From NCBI GenBank assembly GCA_031259945.1, contig JAIRKU010000022.1, forward strand, positions 38,091 through 102,090: a DNA stretch of 64,000 nt. The letters run 5' to 3'. Numbering within the stretch: the first letter of the stretch is position 1; each line of letters starts with the position of its first letter. Positions 41,817 to 54,426 of this stretch are shown here, one piece after another. The notes beneath the pieces were generated by a model, which saw nothing but the letters and a program-made list of their open reading frames with translations, did no database searches and was not told the origin of the DNA. The position numbers and the translations under genes were made by a program. This DNA is from Mycoplasmataceae bacterium. Lineage in GTDB: Bacteria > Bacillota_I > Bacilli_A > Mycoplasmatales > Mycoplasmoidaceae.

Positions 41817-44400
41817 CATTTAATTTGTTTGCATTCTGAGCTTGATGCATTTTTTCCAATAATTGCTCTTTAGCATCAGATGCTTTTTGGTCAGGCGATA
41901 CATAAGGACGATCTTTAGGTAATTTAGGCGATGCATCAATTTTAAAATTTGGTCGCGTATTTAAAATATTAGTAATATCTTGATTTTCGATTTTTTTAGG
42001 TGCATCCAATTGACGTTCTGGTAATACTTTAGCGAGATTATTATGAAGCTCTTCATTAATTTTAGGAATATATAAACGATGGAAAGAAATAATAATTTGA
42101 TGTGCTACATTTTTACGCATTTCGTTAAAGTGCCAATCAGCTTCTTCTACATAAATGTTCAATGGCGAACGCTGTTCCAATGAACGTAATGATACACCTT
42201 CTCGTACTCTGGTAATACGATCAAGATGATTAGTTCATTGAAAGTCAAGATTTTGAATCATCATTGTTTTAATAATATTTTTAGCATTATCGCCAATCAT
42301 CTTGACTCTTGTATCGATACTTAACTCTAAAATTTTCGTAAAAATTTTAATTGCATCAATAACGGTTTTGTTATCAAAAATGTCAGGACTTAATAGATTA
42401 GCGTTAAGTACACGGGCGTTAATGGCTTGAGTTAATTTAGTTGCGTCTACATAGGTTTCGTTTGAAGGGAGCTTAAATAAACTAACAATATCTTTAGCCA
42501 CAACTGAAGCCATATTTTTTAAAATTTTAACATTATCCACATTCTTAAGAATTTGGTCTCTTTGTTTGTAAACTAACTCTCGTTGATTACTTAATACACT
42601 ATCGTAATCTATTAAATTCTTACGTGTATCAAAATTTAAACCTTCAACTTTCTTTTGCGTAGAGTTTAATAGTCTTGTAAAAAACCATGAATCAAAATAG
42701 TCATTGTCAATTTTTTCTTCTGATTTGTCTAATTTTTCAGTAGCAAAACGTCTAAATAATGTATCTTGTAAGGAGATAAAAAAACGTGTATTACCGTTAT
42801 CACCTTGTCTACCACTACGTCCTCTTAATTGATTGTCAACTCGACGTGATTCATGTCTTTCTGTACCAATTACATATAAACCACCTAATTCAGCAACGCC
42901 TGGTCCTAACTTAATATCTGTACCACGTCCTGCCATATTGGTTGAAATTGTGATAGCACCCTTTTGTCCGGCTTGAGCTACAATATCTGCTTCGCGCGCA
43001 TGGTTCTTTGCATTTAATAATTCAAAACGTAAACCTTTATTTTTTAGATAATTAACCAATTGTTCTGAATCTTCAACTGATGCTGTACCGACTAAAATCG
43101 GTTGCCCGGTGACATGCACTTTTTCAATTTCTGCCACTACATGGTGCCATTTACTAATCTTATTAGCGAACACATAATCGTTATGATCTTTACGAATATT
43201 TGGTTTGTTGGTTGGAATCGGTACGACCACCATGTTGTATATTTTTAAAAATTCTTCTGCTTCAGTCATTGCTGTTCCTGAGACACCAGCTAATTTTCTA
43301 TATAGTCTAAAAAATGATTGATAAGTAATAGTGGCAACTATAACGTTCTCTGGTTCAATTTTAACGTATTCTTTAGCTTGGATAGCCTGGTGTAATCCAG
43401 CGTTATAACTACGTCCTTCTAAAATACGTCCTGTAAATTGATCTACGAGGAGAATCTTATTATCACGAACAATGTATTCTACTCCTAGTTCAAAAATGTA
43501 ATTAGCCATTAAAGCATTTTTTATTTTGTGAACTAAATCAGAATTTTCAATCGCGTATAATTTTTTTAATTTATAGCGAACCTCTGCTTTTTTAACACCG
43601 CTATCAGTTAAAACAATAGAATTACTTTCAGGATCTATCTTGTAATCTTCTGGTTTCAATGTTTTAGAAAATTGGTCTACTTCAATATACATGGAAACAT
43701 CACGTTTAGGTTGGCCTGAAATAATTAACGGGGTTCGCGCCTCGTCAATTAATATGGAATCGCCCTCATCCACAATAGCAAAATTTAAATCACGAATTAC
43801 TTTATCTTCATAATTTTGCACCATATTATCACGTAGATAATCAAACCCTAATTCTGAGTTAGTTGTGTAGGTAATATCACAAGCAAACATCTTGCGTTTT
43901 TCTTCTGGTTTTAAACTGGAAATGTTATAACCTACAGTAATACTTAGAGGATTAAGCGCCTGGGCACAAAATTTAGCATCACGTTGTACTAAATATTCAT
44001 TTACAGTTACAATGTGAATGCCTTTTTTAGATAGCGCATTTAAATAACCAACGATTACTATTGTAAGAGTTTTACCTTCACCTGTGTACATTTCAGCAAA
44101 ATCACCAAAATGGACAATAGCTGCGCCCACAATTTGTACTTTATAAGCAAAGAGTTTATGCACTCGATAACATGCTTCACGAGCTACAGCAAAAGCATCT
44201 GGCATAATATCGTCTAAAGTTTTACCTTGTTGTAAGTCGTTCAAAAAAATATTAGTCATATTTGACAAATCTTTGTTTGACATATTACGATATTTATCCT
44301 TTAACGCTTCTGTCTTATTTGCAATAACTCATGCTTTTTTTAACAAACGACGTCAAGGGGCAAATATATTAAGTTTATATAATCCTCGTTGCTTCAACAT
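41803..44400 (-). CDS. secA: Preprotein translocase ATPase SecA
   Basis: 865 residues. Walker A AEMYTGEGKTLTIV (about residue 105), DEGDSILIDEARTP (DEAD-like, about 210), the GTASVEDSEQL and NMAGRGTDIKLG motifs (about 440-500), and QLRGRSGRQGD are clear. It drives export through SecYEG. I chose ATG 44400 over the inner ATG at 44283 because residues MLKQRGLYKLNIFAPW are in frame and a TATAAT lies just upstream. Two TGA codons there read as Trp. The tail is polar and lacks the zinc-binding motif. Confidence 0.97.
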
Positions 44401-44548
44401 AAAATAGGAGGTTTATTATAATAAGATGTATATAGACTTGTTTATAAAAATAAGATTTATTTACAATAAATTAATTTTGCATACTGCGGTTCAAATTATT
44501 CTAAACGAATAGTTACTGATTTCATTTTTATCATATTCATAGATGTCG

Positions 44549-44554
44549 TATAAT
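44549..44554 (+). promoter_or_regulatory. -10 box of the small basic protein gene
   Basis: TATAAT, 8 nt before the ATG at 44563; the transcript would be almost leaderless. Confidence 0.55.
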
Positions 44555-44562
44555 TAAACACT

Positions 44563-44748
44563 ATGGAAGATAATAAAAATATAACTACACAAGAAATTAT
44601 GAATATGACTGAAGAACAATGACAAGAGTTTCGTCATAAATCATGAGAACGTAAACGTCAGTCTTACGCTAAGGATGTTCCTGATTGATATTTAAGAAGT
44701 CAAGAAGGCTTTGCTCAATATCTAGAACGTCGTTCTTCAAAAAGATAG
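44563..44748 (+). CDS. Small basic protein, unknown
   Basis: 61 residues, rich in Arg, Lys, Glu and Gln, with three TGA codons read as Trp (EEQWQEF, HKSWERK, VPDWYLR). Most of it should be helical. Convergent with purD, with 3 nt between the stops. No family recognised. The near-leaderless promoter and the conserved-looking Trp positions support a real gene. Confidence 0.6.
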
Positions 44749-44751
44749 TTT

Positions 44752-45990
44752 TTATAAACCAATATCTTTACGATAAAAGGCATCTTTGAAAGACACATTT
44801 TTAATTGTCTTATAAACTTTCTTACGTGCTTTTTCAATATTATCAGCAGTAGCCACTATTGATAGTACACGCCCGCCGTTTGTCAATAATTCGTTACCCT
44901 TTTTAATTGTTCCGGCATAGAACACAAAAGGTTTATTAGTAACATTAATTTTGATACCTTTAGTATAAGTTTTAGGATAACCCTTAGAAGTCATTACCAC
45001 ATTTATACAAATTTGTTTTTTTCAAATGAATTTAAATTTATGTAATTGATTTTTTAAAGTCATTTGAAACATTTCTAATAAATCAAAATTCATTAATGGA
45101 ATTATGGATTGACATTCTGGGTCGCCCATACGGACATTGTATTCCAAACATTTACAACCGTTTTTTGTTATCATAATACCAAAGAATACAAAACCATGGA
45201 AATCCATTTTAGATTTTTTAATTCCATTTAATGTTGGATTCATAATGTTTTTTATGAAATCATCCATAACTTTGTCGGTGCAATAATTGTTAGGACTAAT
45301 AGCACCCATTCCACCGGTATTAGGGCCTTTATTGTTTTCATAAATAGTTTTGTAATCACGTGCGGAAATTAAGGGAACCATGGTTTTTCCGTCAGTTAAA
45401 CAAATTATAGAAGCCTCAATACCAATTAGAAATTCTTCGATAATAATAGATTTACCGGCCTGCTCAAGAGAGTGTTGTAACATGAATTGAGTTATAGTCG
45501 TTTGAGCAGTTTTAAAATTATTGCATATCACTACTCCTTTTCCTGCCGCTAAACCATTAGCTTTAATAACTAGAGGGAAGGATGCATGCTTAAGGTATGA
45601 TAATGCACTATAAGGATTATTAAATGATTTGTAATTGGCTGTTTTTACTTTAAACTCTTTCATAAAATTTTTAGCAAAAATTTTACTACCTTCTAGCTTG
45701 GCAGCAATTTTGGAAGGCCCAAAGATGTTTAATTTATGTTTCTTAAATAAATCTACAATTCCTTCTACTAAAGTTTTTTCTGGACCAACAATAGTGAGAT
45801 CAATATTATTCTCTTTTGCAAAATTTAATAATTCCTTATGTGTATTTAAATTTATGTTGCAACATTTATCAACCATGTCAGTTCCAGCATTACCAGGAGA
45901 AACATAAATTGATTCTACATGTTTTGATTGAGCCAATTTTCAAGTTAATGCATGTTCTCTGCCACCTGAACCGATAATAAGAATTTTCAT
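44752..45990 (-). CDS. purD: Phosphoribosylamine-glycine ligase (GAR synthetase)
   Basis: 412 residues, step 2 of purine synthesis. MKILIIGSGGREHAL is the family start; GPSKIAAKLEGSKIFAKNFM, VIKANGLAAGKGVVI (ATP-grasp), NTGGMGAISPN and EYNVRMGDPECQ (metal ligands) follow. Two TGA codons read as Trp. The gene is alone on the minus strand, away from purM-purN. Confidence 0.96.
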
Positions 45991-46041
45991 ATAAATAATG
46001 ATACTCTTTATTATTTAAATCAATTAAAATTAAGTAGATTA

Positions 46042-47673
46042 ATGTCAAAAACAAATAAACATAGTTCTTTAAATAACTTTGCAAGTTCTAACCGCACATC
46101 TAATGTTAGAGTTATTCCTGCTAAAAAGAAAATAGGTTTCGTCTCAGCCGTTACTTTAGTTATTGGTTCATCTATCGGTGCCGGTATTTTTATTAAAAAT
46201 CATGAAATTCTTAATAATGTTCACGGTTCAATTCTATTAGCTATCCTATCATGAGTTATTGCCGTAGTTGGTATTTTAGCATTAGCACTAACTCTACCAG
46301 AGATTTGTAGCGGGGTACACAATAACCACCAAGGCATTATTGGTTGAGTTAGAAAGTTTTCTAACAAAATTATTTATATGAGTAGTAAGAATTTTATGAC
46401 TTATTTGCATTTATCCATTTACTACTTCATCATGCCATTTTATTTGGTCATGACAATCCAAGAAACATTTGGTTTTGCAACTCATTGATACGTATTAGTT
46501 TTAATTTCGTTTGGCATATCGACATGGTTTATATGAATTACTGGTCTTTCTGCTAAATTAGGTAATATACAAAATTGGATTGTTACAGGAATAAAATTTT
46601 TGCCAATCATTTTTGCTATTTTAGCTGGGCTCATAATGGTTGGATTGGGCAAAGGTACAGATAACACATGATGACCACCACAATATCCAGTTTACGATGG
46701 ACATTTGCCATTATTTAATGATCATTTCCCCATATTAGGAATTCTTAGTTCTATTCCTGCTATTTTCTTTGCTTTCGATGGTTTTTATTCCACTGCTGGT
46801 ATTCAAGGTGTAATGAGAGAGCCAAAGAAAATATCATTAACTATGGGATTAGGTATGGCTATAGTTAGTGCATTAGATATTGCTATTTCATTGGCACTTT
46901 TATTAGGTACTCATAGTGGCAAACTATCTGGATTAGCTATACCAAGATGGATAATTCAAGTTGCTAACATATGTGTGACAATTGGTATTTTAGGAATTAT
47001 TAATGGCGTTTCGATTTATTCTGCAAGGTATTATCAGGATTTAATTAAACATCGTGAAATTCCGTTTGCTGATTGGTTGCAATCACATAGCAAACCTAAT
47101 TCTACTTTTATGGGTGTTTTAACTAGTTATGTTATTACTATTTTTTGATTTATTGTTTTTACGATTGTTGGACTGTTCTTTTTAAATTCAGGGCACTATG
47201 GTGATATTCCAGGCTGAACTAATGGTGTTCAATACGGTGATAGGTATGTCGTTAATTTATATTCATTTGCAGATTTAATCGGTAATTGAAATGCGGGGTT
47301 AGCCTTTGTAGTCATTTTATTTGCCGTAGTTGGTGTTATTCACAACCGCAAAACAAATAAGATTAAAGTACAACGATCTAAATATTTATTACCTGGAGCA
47401 TGAACTAGTTTAATCATTATTGGAGTTGGTATTTTATTTATTCCAGTCGAATCGGTGGGTAATTTAATTTATATTGTAGAGTATTACACTGGAGCTATGC
47501 CACTTCCTAATTATGTTATTCAATTTGATATTAATATTGAAGATATCATAGGAGCATCATCACAAATATTGATGTTATTCATTTTTTTAGGAATTATGTT
47601 TATTCCAGGTTTAATTCGAATACGAAGTGATTCTAAACAAGGTGTTGCCAAAACTTCGCATAAACATTATTAA
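46042..47673 (+). CDS. APC-superfamily amino acid permease
   Basis: 543 residues with about 12-13 transmembrane helices. The first helix pair carries GSSIGAGIFIKN (about residues 47-58), the APC signature. The FAFDGFYSTAGIQGVMREPKK region (start of helix 6/loop, shortened: FDGFYSTAG) is typical. Many TGA codons read as Trp. Substrate unknown; mycoplasmas import most amino acids. The gene is divergent to purD with 51 bp between starts. Confidence 0.9.
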
Positions 47674-47697
47674 TCCCTTAAAATCTATGAGGTGCCT

Positions 47698-48252
47698 ATG
47701 AAAACTAAAATAAATAAAAATCAAAAATTAATTATTCAAAATATTCCCAATATTCCTAATTTTCCAATAAAAGGAATCCAATTTAAAGACATCACACCAA
47801 TACTAGCTAATTGTAAAGTTTTCAATATTGCTGTAAATGAATTAGCTAAGAAAGCTAAAAAATATAAATTTGATTACATTGTAGCAGCTGAATCTCGAGG
47901 TTTCTTTTTTGGTATTCCTTTAGCTTTAAAACTTAACATTCCTTTTATACCTGTTCGTAAAAAAGGAAAATTACCTCGGCCAACTATATCTGTTACGGAA
48001 ACAATTGAATACAATAAAGTATCTTTGGAAATTCATAAACAAGATATTAAACCAGGTAGTCGAGTTTTATTAGTGGATGATTTAATAGCAACAGGCGGTA
48101 CAGCTTATGCAATTAATAGATTAATAAAACAATTAAAATCAAAATTAGTTGCTGCTTTATTTTTAGTGGAATTACCTGAATTAAATGGTAGACAAGATCT
48201 CTTGGATCAACACATTCCTGTTGAAGCAATTATTCAACTACCTGGTAAATAA
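47698..48252 (+). CDS. apt: Adenine phosphoribosyltransferase
   Basis: 184 residues. The PRTase signature VLLVDDLIATGGTAYA (about residue 122) and the start region PNFPIKGIQFKDITPIL match Apt. It makes AMP from adenine and PRPP. I chose ATG 47698, preceded by TGAGGTG, rather than the GTG at 47692. No TGA codons. Convergent with purH, with 4 nt between the stops. Confidence 0.95.
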   Translation: MKTKINKNQKLIIQNIPNIPNFPIKGIQFKDITPILANCKVFNIAVNELAKKAKKYKFDYIVAAESRGFFFGIPLALKLNIPFIPVRKKGKLPRPTISVTETIEYNKVSLEIHKQDIKPGSRVLLVDDLIATGGTAYAINRLIKQLKSKLVAALFLVELPELNGRQDLLDQHIPVEAIIQLPGK

Positions 48253-48256
48253 AATA

Positions 48257-49753
48257 TTAATGTTTAAAATGGCGAATGCCAGTAAATACCATAGCAATAT
48301 GATGCTGGTTGGCTGCATCAATAGATTCTTGGTCTTTTAATGATCCGCCTGGTTGAATAATTGCTTTAATACCATATTTAGCTGCTTCATCTACTACATC
48401 TTTAAAAGGAAAAAAAGCATCCGATGCAAGCACTGTGGCTCCCCTACCACGCTTCAAGGCATCAATAGTTGGTCAAATACGATTAACTTGACCACCGCCA
48501 ATACCTACAGCTACTCCATTATTGGCTACGACTATAGCGTTAGATTTAACAAACTTAACTACTTTCATCGCAAATAACAAATCTTTCATTTGTTCTTTAG
48601 TAGGTGATAGTTCAGTAACAACCTTTAAATCTTTAATAAATTGTTTATCCTCTGATTGAACCAATAAACCACCGTCTACAGATACTGCGATATGTGTGTC
48701 GGTTGGTTTATTGTTAAACCTTATAACTCGCAAATTCTTTTTTGTTTTTAAAATATTTAACGCTTCATCTTCATATTCTGGAGCAGCAATAATTTCTAAA
48801 AATATTTTAACCATTTCATTTGCAACATCTTTAGTTACTTTCCGGTTAAAAGAAACGATGCCACCAAATATACTATTACGGTCAACGTTGTAAGCTTTAG
48901 TGTATGCATCCATAGCATTATCACCAATAGCGAAACCACAAGGTGTATTATGTTTTAATGCACAACATGCTGGTTCATCAAACTCACATACAGCTTTCCA
49001 AGCTATATCCACATCTTTAAGATTGTTGTAAGAAAGTTCTTTACCATTCAAAATTTCAAAAGTGTTCATTGCCCCATCATTTATTGTTGAACTATAAAAA
49101 CAAGCAGACTGATGAGGATTTTCACCATATCTTAAATACTGCTTCTTTTTAAATGAGATGCTATAGTATTCAGGATATTCATCATCTAGCATAAATTTAC
49201 TGATAGCACCATCATACGCACTCATCAAGTTAAATACTTTCCCTGCTAATTTACGTTTAAAATTTAAATTTATTTCTCCTTGTTGCATCTGTTTTTGTAT
49301 TTCTGCATAATCATTCTTGTCACACGCTACAACTACATCTTGAAAATTTTTAGCAGCTGCTCTTAACATAGTTGGTCCACCAATATCGATGAACTCAACT
49401 TTTTCATTAAATGATAAATTTGTTTTCACTTTATCAAAGAAGGGATACAAATTTACAATTACAAAATCTATGGTATTTATTTTGTAATCAGCAATTTTAT
49501 CCATATGTTTTTTGTTAGAGCGAATTGCCAAAATACCTGCATGTATATTAGGATGGAGCGTTTTGACGCGTCCATCCAACATTTCAGGAAACTGAGTAAC
49601 TTCACTTATTTCAGTAATTGGAATATTATTCTCTTTTAAATATCGATATGTTCCGCCAGTAGAAATGATTTCAACATTTTGTGTAATTAAATATTTAGCA
49701 AAATCTAAAATACCATTTTTATCATAGACACTAATTAATGCATATTTTTTCAT
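48257..49753 (-). CDS. purH: Bifunctional AICAR formyltransferase/IMP cyclohydrolase
   Basis: 498 residues, normal PurH. The N-terminal IMP cyclohydrolase part starts [20 protein letters not shown] and holds [13 protein letters not shown]; the transformylase part has [18 protein letters not shown] (Lys-His, about 255) and [10 protein letters not shown] plus SDAFFPF near the end. It performs the last two steps to IMP. One TGA (48473) reads as Trp. No upstream riboswitch is seen. Confidence 0.96.
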
Positions 49754-49856
49754 ATGAAGGAATTATAAAATGTTTGTATTTAACAATGATAAGAAATGAT
49801 AAGAAAATATTTCCTTAATTATTGTTCAATAAAATAGTATATACTTCCATACGAAT

Positions 49857-51845
49857 ATGAGTGTAGGGAAACAGAAAAAACAACAATTAGGTGAGAGCAA
49901 GAAAAAATTTAGTCTAAAAGAATTTGTATGACTAGGTTTTAATTACACTGTAGGTATTAGCTTTATTGGCGCTTGTGCGGGTTTAAGTAACCCACAAGGA
50001 GTTAACTCCGATCATGCTTTTGGTATTGGTATGAACATTCTCTGGATTTATATAATTGAAGGATTATTTGCCGGCATTTGTGCATGAGCATTTGCAAGAA
50101 TTGCTCGTGTTTACAAGTCTAGCAACAACGGCGGCGCTTATATATATGCACGAGGTACATTCAATAAATTTGTTGGTTTATTTGTTACATTTATGTTGTA
50201 TGTCGGCATGCCTTTTATGATCACATTTCAAATTTTAATGTTGATTCGTGGTACTTTTTCACCATCGTATGTGTGAGTGGGCCAAGGTAATAATATTCCT
50301 TGGTATGGTTTTCAGTGAGGACCGTTCGGTGATTTGTATCTAGATTTAATGGGCATCGGCATTTATATGGCTAGTGCAATTATTATTTTCTTGGGCATTC
50401 GCATGTACAAGAAATTTGCTCACATTACTGCAGCAGTTAAATGAGGGGCAGCCTTGTTTTTGATTGTTGCAGCAATTGGATTAGCATGTACTAATGGCGC
50501 CGGTAGTCAAAATATTAGTGATTGGGCCAATTATTCTGCTAGCTCAGATGCTTTACATGCTGATCAAATCATTTCATCTTTTAACTCTTGTTTTTATTTC
50601 TTTGCTGGTTTTGAAATATTTTCAACTGCAGGTCATAACGTTAAGAATCCACAAAAAAATATTGGACTTGGTGTTACCTTGATTATGATCATATCCACTA
50701 TTTTTTATGTAGTGATTTTGTTAATTTTCTTTGCAGCCTTACCTTTAAATGAAGGTTTTCAACAAAATGAAACTATGAGTTTATGGGGTAAGTTTACATC
50801 AAATAAAGTCATATTGTATGGTGGACCAATTTTATTGATTATTAGTTCGGTCTCGTTGAAAATAAATGCCGCCATGCAGAATTCCCTATATGGAGGTACG
50901 ATGATCCAACCAATGGCGGTGGAAGGGTATTTCCCTGATAGCTGAGGAAAATTAGATAAAGATGGGTTGCCAGTAAAAGCAAGTAAAATAAATTTATTTA
51001 TTGTAGCTTTATTTGTAGTAGTTTGGTTAGCTATTCCAGATTTAGTAAGAGGTATTCACAACCAATCACAATATAATGATATACTGTCAGCTCAAGGCAA
51101 AGAAGCTGCAGAGCAATGACTGGCTCAAGTTAAATCTGCTTTCACAGTTGCTAGTCTAACCGCTGCTTCTAGCGCTATTACTATATTAGTTTACATTGTG
51201 GTATTATTGTCGGCGCTCCGCATGCAACAAAAACGCCAACTAACTTTAAGAACGTGGGAAAAAACAGCGTTCGCTATTACCTTATTATTTATGGGCTTTT
51301 TATTTGTATACCACTATTATGAAGTAATTGGACATATCGCTTCTGGAATTCAAAATAATGATTCTTCCGAAATTGTCGGTAATGTCATTGAATTAGGATT
51401 TGTAATATTAGCCGCTTCTTTCTTTGTGCTTTGATATTATGTATACTATGGACGAAAAGTTAAAGTGCGTATTGCTACTAATCCGCATTTACAAAAACAA
51501 AAAGATCAAGAATTTTTACCCATTGATGATTGGTCTTTCACTGCAGCATCAATTGCTGGAATTTTAAAAGATCATCCATATAAAGGACGCGACAAAGTTG
51601 TAAGATTATTAAACGAATATATGAAACGTAATATCCACATTAACGGTAATTCTAATAATCAAAATTATCGTGAAGCTAATCGATTCTTACTGGTTTTAAC
51701 TAGAGGTGTTCATCCATTAACTATTTCACTTGATAATATCGCTAAACGTTTTGGAAACACCAACGCTAAAGATCAAATTCATAAAGAAGTAATGTTTGAT
51801 AAAATTACTCGTGATGTTTTACAAGAAGGCATCAACCGTCGTTAA
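49857..51845 (+). CDS. APC-superfamily amino acid permease
   Basis: 662 residues with about 12 helices. The first helix has FNYTVGISFIGACAGL (about residues 27-42), not the usual GxG motif but in its place, and helix 6 has FAGFEIFSTAGHNVKNPQK. A soluble C-terminal tail of about 130 residues follows (LPIDDWSFTAASIAGILKDH). Many TGA codons read as Trp. The -10 box TATACT (49840-49845) is 11 nt before the ATG. Substrate unknown. It differs strongly from the permease at 46042. Confidence 0.87.
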
Positions 51846-51863
51846 TTATTAAAAATTCCTTAG

Positions 51864-51909
51864 AACAACAATTTAGATAAAACTAAGTGTTTTTATCTAA
51901 ATTGTTGTT
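51864..51909 (+). terminator. Terminator after the second permease
   Basis: AACAACAATTTAGATAAAA pairs perfectly with the downstream arm over 19 bp, with a 7-8 nt loop and a T run. Very strong intrinsic terminator. Confidence 0.95.
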
Positions 51910-51967
51910 TTCATATGTACTTTCTATGTTATACTATTTTGGTAGAGAAATTTTAAAATTACAAAAG

Positions 51968-51993
51968 GGAGTAATAGTGACTTCGGTTGCTCC
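51968..51993 (+). promoter_or_regulatory. Leader hairpin of the BspA-type lipoprotein gene
   Basis: GGAGTAA pairs with TTGCTCC (one G-U pair) around a 12-nt loop and is followed by ATCATTTTTTC. It lies 37 nt before the ATG and looks like an attenuator or a terminator. Confidence 0.45.
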
Positions 51994-52030
51994 ATCATTT
52001 TTTCTATATATAAAAGGAGACAAAATAAAA

Positions 52031-53650
52031 ATGAAAAGAATCAAATTAATAAAAACATTAACTTCGTTAGGTGCACTTGGTATTTTAGGCACTGGCACAT
52101 CGATGCTAGTTACAAGTTGTAATGGACCAAAACATGGTGATAGACAATTATCTACTGATATTACCAAAGATAGTTTATCAGCTACTATCGATTATGATTT
52201 ATGGAATCCTAATGTAAGTAATGAAACCAAAACTGATTACATTATGAATGTTATAAAATCAGAATTCCCAAATGTTATAACTCAAGATTTAAAAATCAAC
52301 AATCCTGAAATATGATCCACTGATGAATCTATTAAAAATTGTGCGGTGACAATTGTCATAGGTGTTAAAAAAGATGCATCGACAACTTATGCTCTCAATA
52401 GTGCCATAGAATTAACGTTTAAATTTAAACCATATTTGCAATATGCACTAAGGCCGGACGTTCCTCTATATATTCCAAACTTTGATTCAAAATCATCTGA
52501 TGCAGATGATTCATGATATGCAGCAATTTTTCATGCAAATTCAAAATATTTATCCAATATTTCAGTTGTTGATGATAAAAATATTTTGATTAATCATGCG
52601 CCGGGCGAGTACACATTTTCTGTAAGTCTTAATTTAGATTCTCTTTCACAAGAGAATTATTTTAGTACTCATTCTAGCGATGCTATATTAAATGTTACAA
52701 GTTTTGACAAAAACACAACAACCGATGATAAATGTTTTACTTATACTTATGACAAAGATAAAGCGATTGCTACCGTTACTGGTATTGATACCAAACATAT
52801 GGATTTTGTTCTGCATCATGCAGTAACGATTGAAATACCAAGTACTGTTAATTATGGTGGTGATACTTATAAAGTAACCGACATTGCTACTAATGCTTTT
52901 TCTGATGACTTCAATACTGGATTTTTAAAAAGAACTTTAATATTACCGAATACATTGCGACATATTTTTTCAGGGGCCTTCTGAATAAATAATGATTTTG
53001 TTGGAGAACTACGCATACCAGACACTTCAGAGCCGCTTTATATAGACCAAAGTGCATTTGGAGAAATGCATAATATCTCATCTTTGTATATTGGTAAACA
53101 TGTATTATTTAATGAAAGTAAAACGCCTGCTTTTCGTTTAATGAGTTTTCGTTATATATGAACTTCTAATGATGCTGATTCATATTATCACGTAAAAGAC
53201 TTTAGGGATACAGGTGATACTGTTGTTGGACGTCTTATTGGACAAATAGTATTACATTATGATCCAAATAATAGTTATCAGTTTACTCCGTTTAATTGTA
53301 GTTCCGGCAGGGCTGCTGTTGATGGTTTAGCATGAGGTAAAGTAGATATGGAAGGTCTTTTACCTCAAGGTGTTACTGAACTTATGGCTAATTATGGATT
53401 ATTCTATCAAACATGTTTAGATAGTTTAAGTATTCCTAAAGAAATTTCTAAAATTAATTCGATTGATCGTGGATATTTTGAATGTGTGTCTAAAGAGGCA
53501 ATCATCAATTATGATGGAGGCAAGATAGAATACAACACTCAAAGACCATACAATTGCTTTAAAGGAAAAATATTACGCGTGCCTGCTAATTTAGTTGAGG
53601 CCTACAAAGCTGACGCTATGTTTGCGGAAGCAACCATTCTACCAATTTAA
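52031..53650 (+). CDS. Lipoprotein with BspA-type leucine-rich repeats
   Basis: 539 residues. The signal MKRIKLIKTLTSLGALGILG ends in LVTSC (Cys about residue 34). The C-terminal half holds BspA-type (LRR_5) repeats: TDIATNAFSDD, LILPNTLRHIFSGAF, LRIPDTSEPLYIDQSAFGEM, then LSIPKEISKINSID and LRVPANLVEAYKADAMF. Such repeats occur in surface adhesins. TGA codons read as Trp. The signal resembles the lipoprotein at 7066. Confidence 0.83.
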
Positions 53651-53669
53651 TATTTGACTTTTTGCCTCG
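53648..53669 (+). repeat. Direct repeat copy 1 (partial rpoB promoter duplicate)
   Basis: A 22-bp stretch beginning TAATATTTGACTTTTT matches 54405-54426 at 21 of 22 positions. It includes the -35 sequence TTGACT but no TATAAT follows at the right distance. It begins just before the stop end of the lipoprotein gene and suggests that a segment was duplicated. Confidence 0.85.
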
Positions 53670-53711
53670 GAATTAACTAATTATTGGCACTACCTATTAA
53701 TTTAGTTATGG

Positions 53712-53990
53712 TTAAACTCCAACTTTTTGAGCAATCTTCACTACTAAATCACTTAATGCATCAAACTCATTATTAACTTCTTGTTTGAAGCTTAGCATTT
53801 CTTGCTCTAATTTATTAAATCTACTATTTAACCCGCGAGCCTCAACTTTTAATTCATCTCGCAACTCATTAAACTTAGCATCTACATATTCAATCGTTGC
53901 ATATTTAGGCATTTTACCACCTATTTTTGCCAATTTAACCTGACTGTTATCTTTATCGTCTCGTTTCACAACACTATAATTGTACAAACC
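53712..53990 (-). pseudogene. Coiled-coil protein copy 1, start degraded
   Basis: About 92 residues from the first sense position (TTG at 53987) to TAA 53712-53714: a basic N-part (VVKRDDKDNSQ), KMPKYATIEYVDAKFNELRD and a long coiled coil (VEARGLNSRFNKLEQEML, FKQEVNNEFDALSDL). It is a paralogue of the gene at 54042. Its 5' end carries a mutated start (ACG where the other has ATG) and an indel, so it is probably a decayed copy, though an inner ATG (MPKYATIEYV) could still start a protein. Confidence 0.6.
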
Positions 53991-54041
53991 TTTTTTACTT
54001 AATATTTATCGTAATTTTTTATAATTCAACTTATTGCTAAC

Positions 54042-54227
54042 CTACTTTTCGGTTCGCTCAATTATGAGTTGTTTTAACTCATTAAACTTAGCATCTACAT
54101 ATTCAATCGTTGCATATTTAGGCATCTTACCACCTATTTTTGCCAATTCAACCTGACCGTTATCTTTATCGTCTCGTTTCACAACACTATAATTATACAA
54201 CACGCTTTTTCCTTTAATATTTGCCAT
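54042..54227 (-). CDS. Small protein paralogous to 53712, coiled-coil type
   Basis: 61 residues starting MANIKGKSVLYNYSVVKRDD, with the same KMPKYATIEYVDAKFNEL motif as the downstream copy but without the long coiled coil. It ends after LKQLIIERTEK. I chose ATG 54227 because the upstream TTG at 54251 has no support. No known family; similar short proteins with YATIEYVDAKFNEL-type motifs are hypothetical. Function unknown. Confidence 0.5.
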   Translation of the reverse strand: MANIKGKSVLYNYSVVKRDDKDNGQVELAKIGGKMPKYATIEYVDAKFNELKQLIIERTEK

Positions 54228-54404
54228 AATTTCGTTTTTTATACTTTCCAAAAAATATATTTAATCTCTACTTATTTAATACACATAAAAATAAAAATTT
54301 ACTTATTTTTCTTTATTTTTGTTTCATTTGGAATAGACTGTTATGGACGTTTTACTTAGTGTTGCACTTGCAAATGGAATTCAGCTAATTTAACCTATCT
54401 CGAT

Positions 54405-54426
54405 TAATATTTGACTTTTTACCTCG
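54405..54426 (+). repeat. Direct repeat copy 2
   Basis: Counterpart of 53648-53669 with 21 of 22 identical bases. This copy belongs to the working rpoB promoter. Confidence 0.85.

Noticed and set aside
44426..44512. 28-codon ORF with AGGAGG upstream, between secA and the small basic protein gene
   Set aside because: Too short, no motif; the AGGAGG lies in the secA leader on the other strand and is likely chance.
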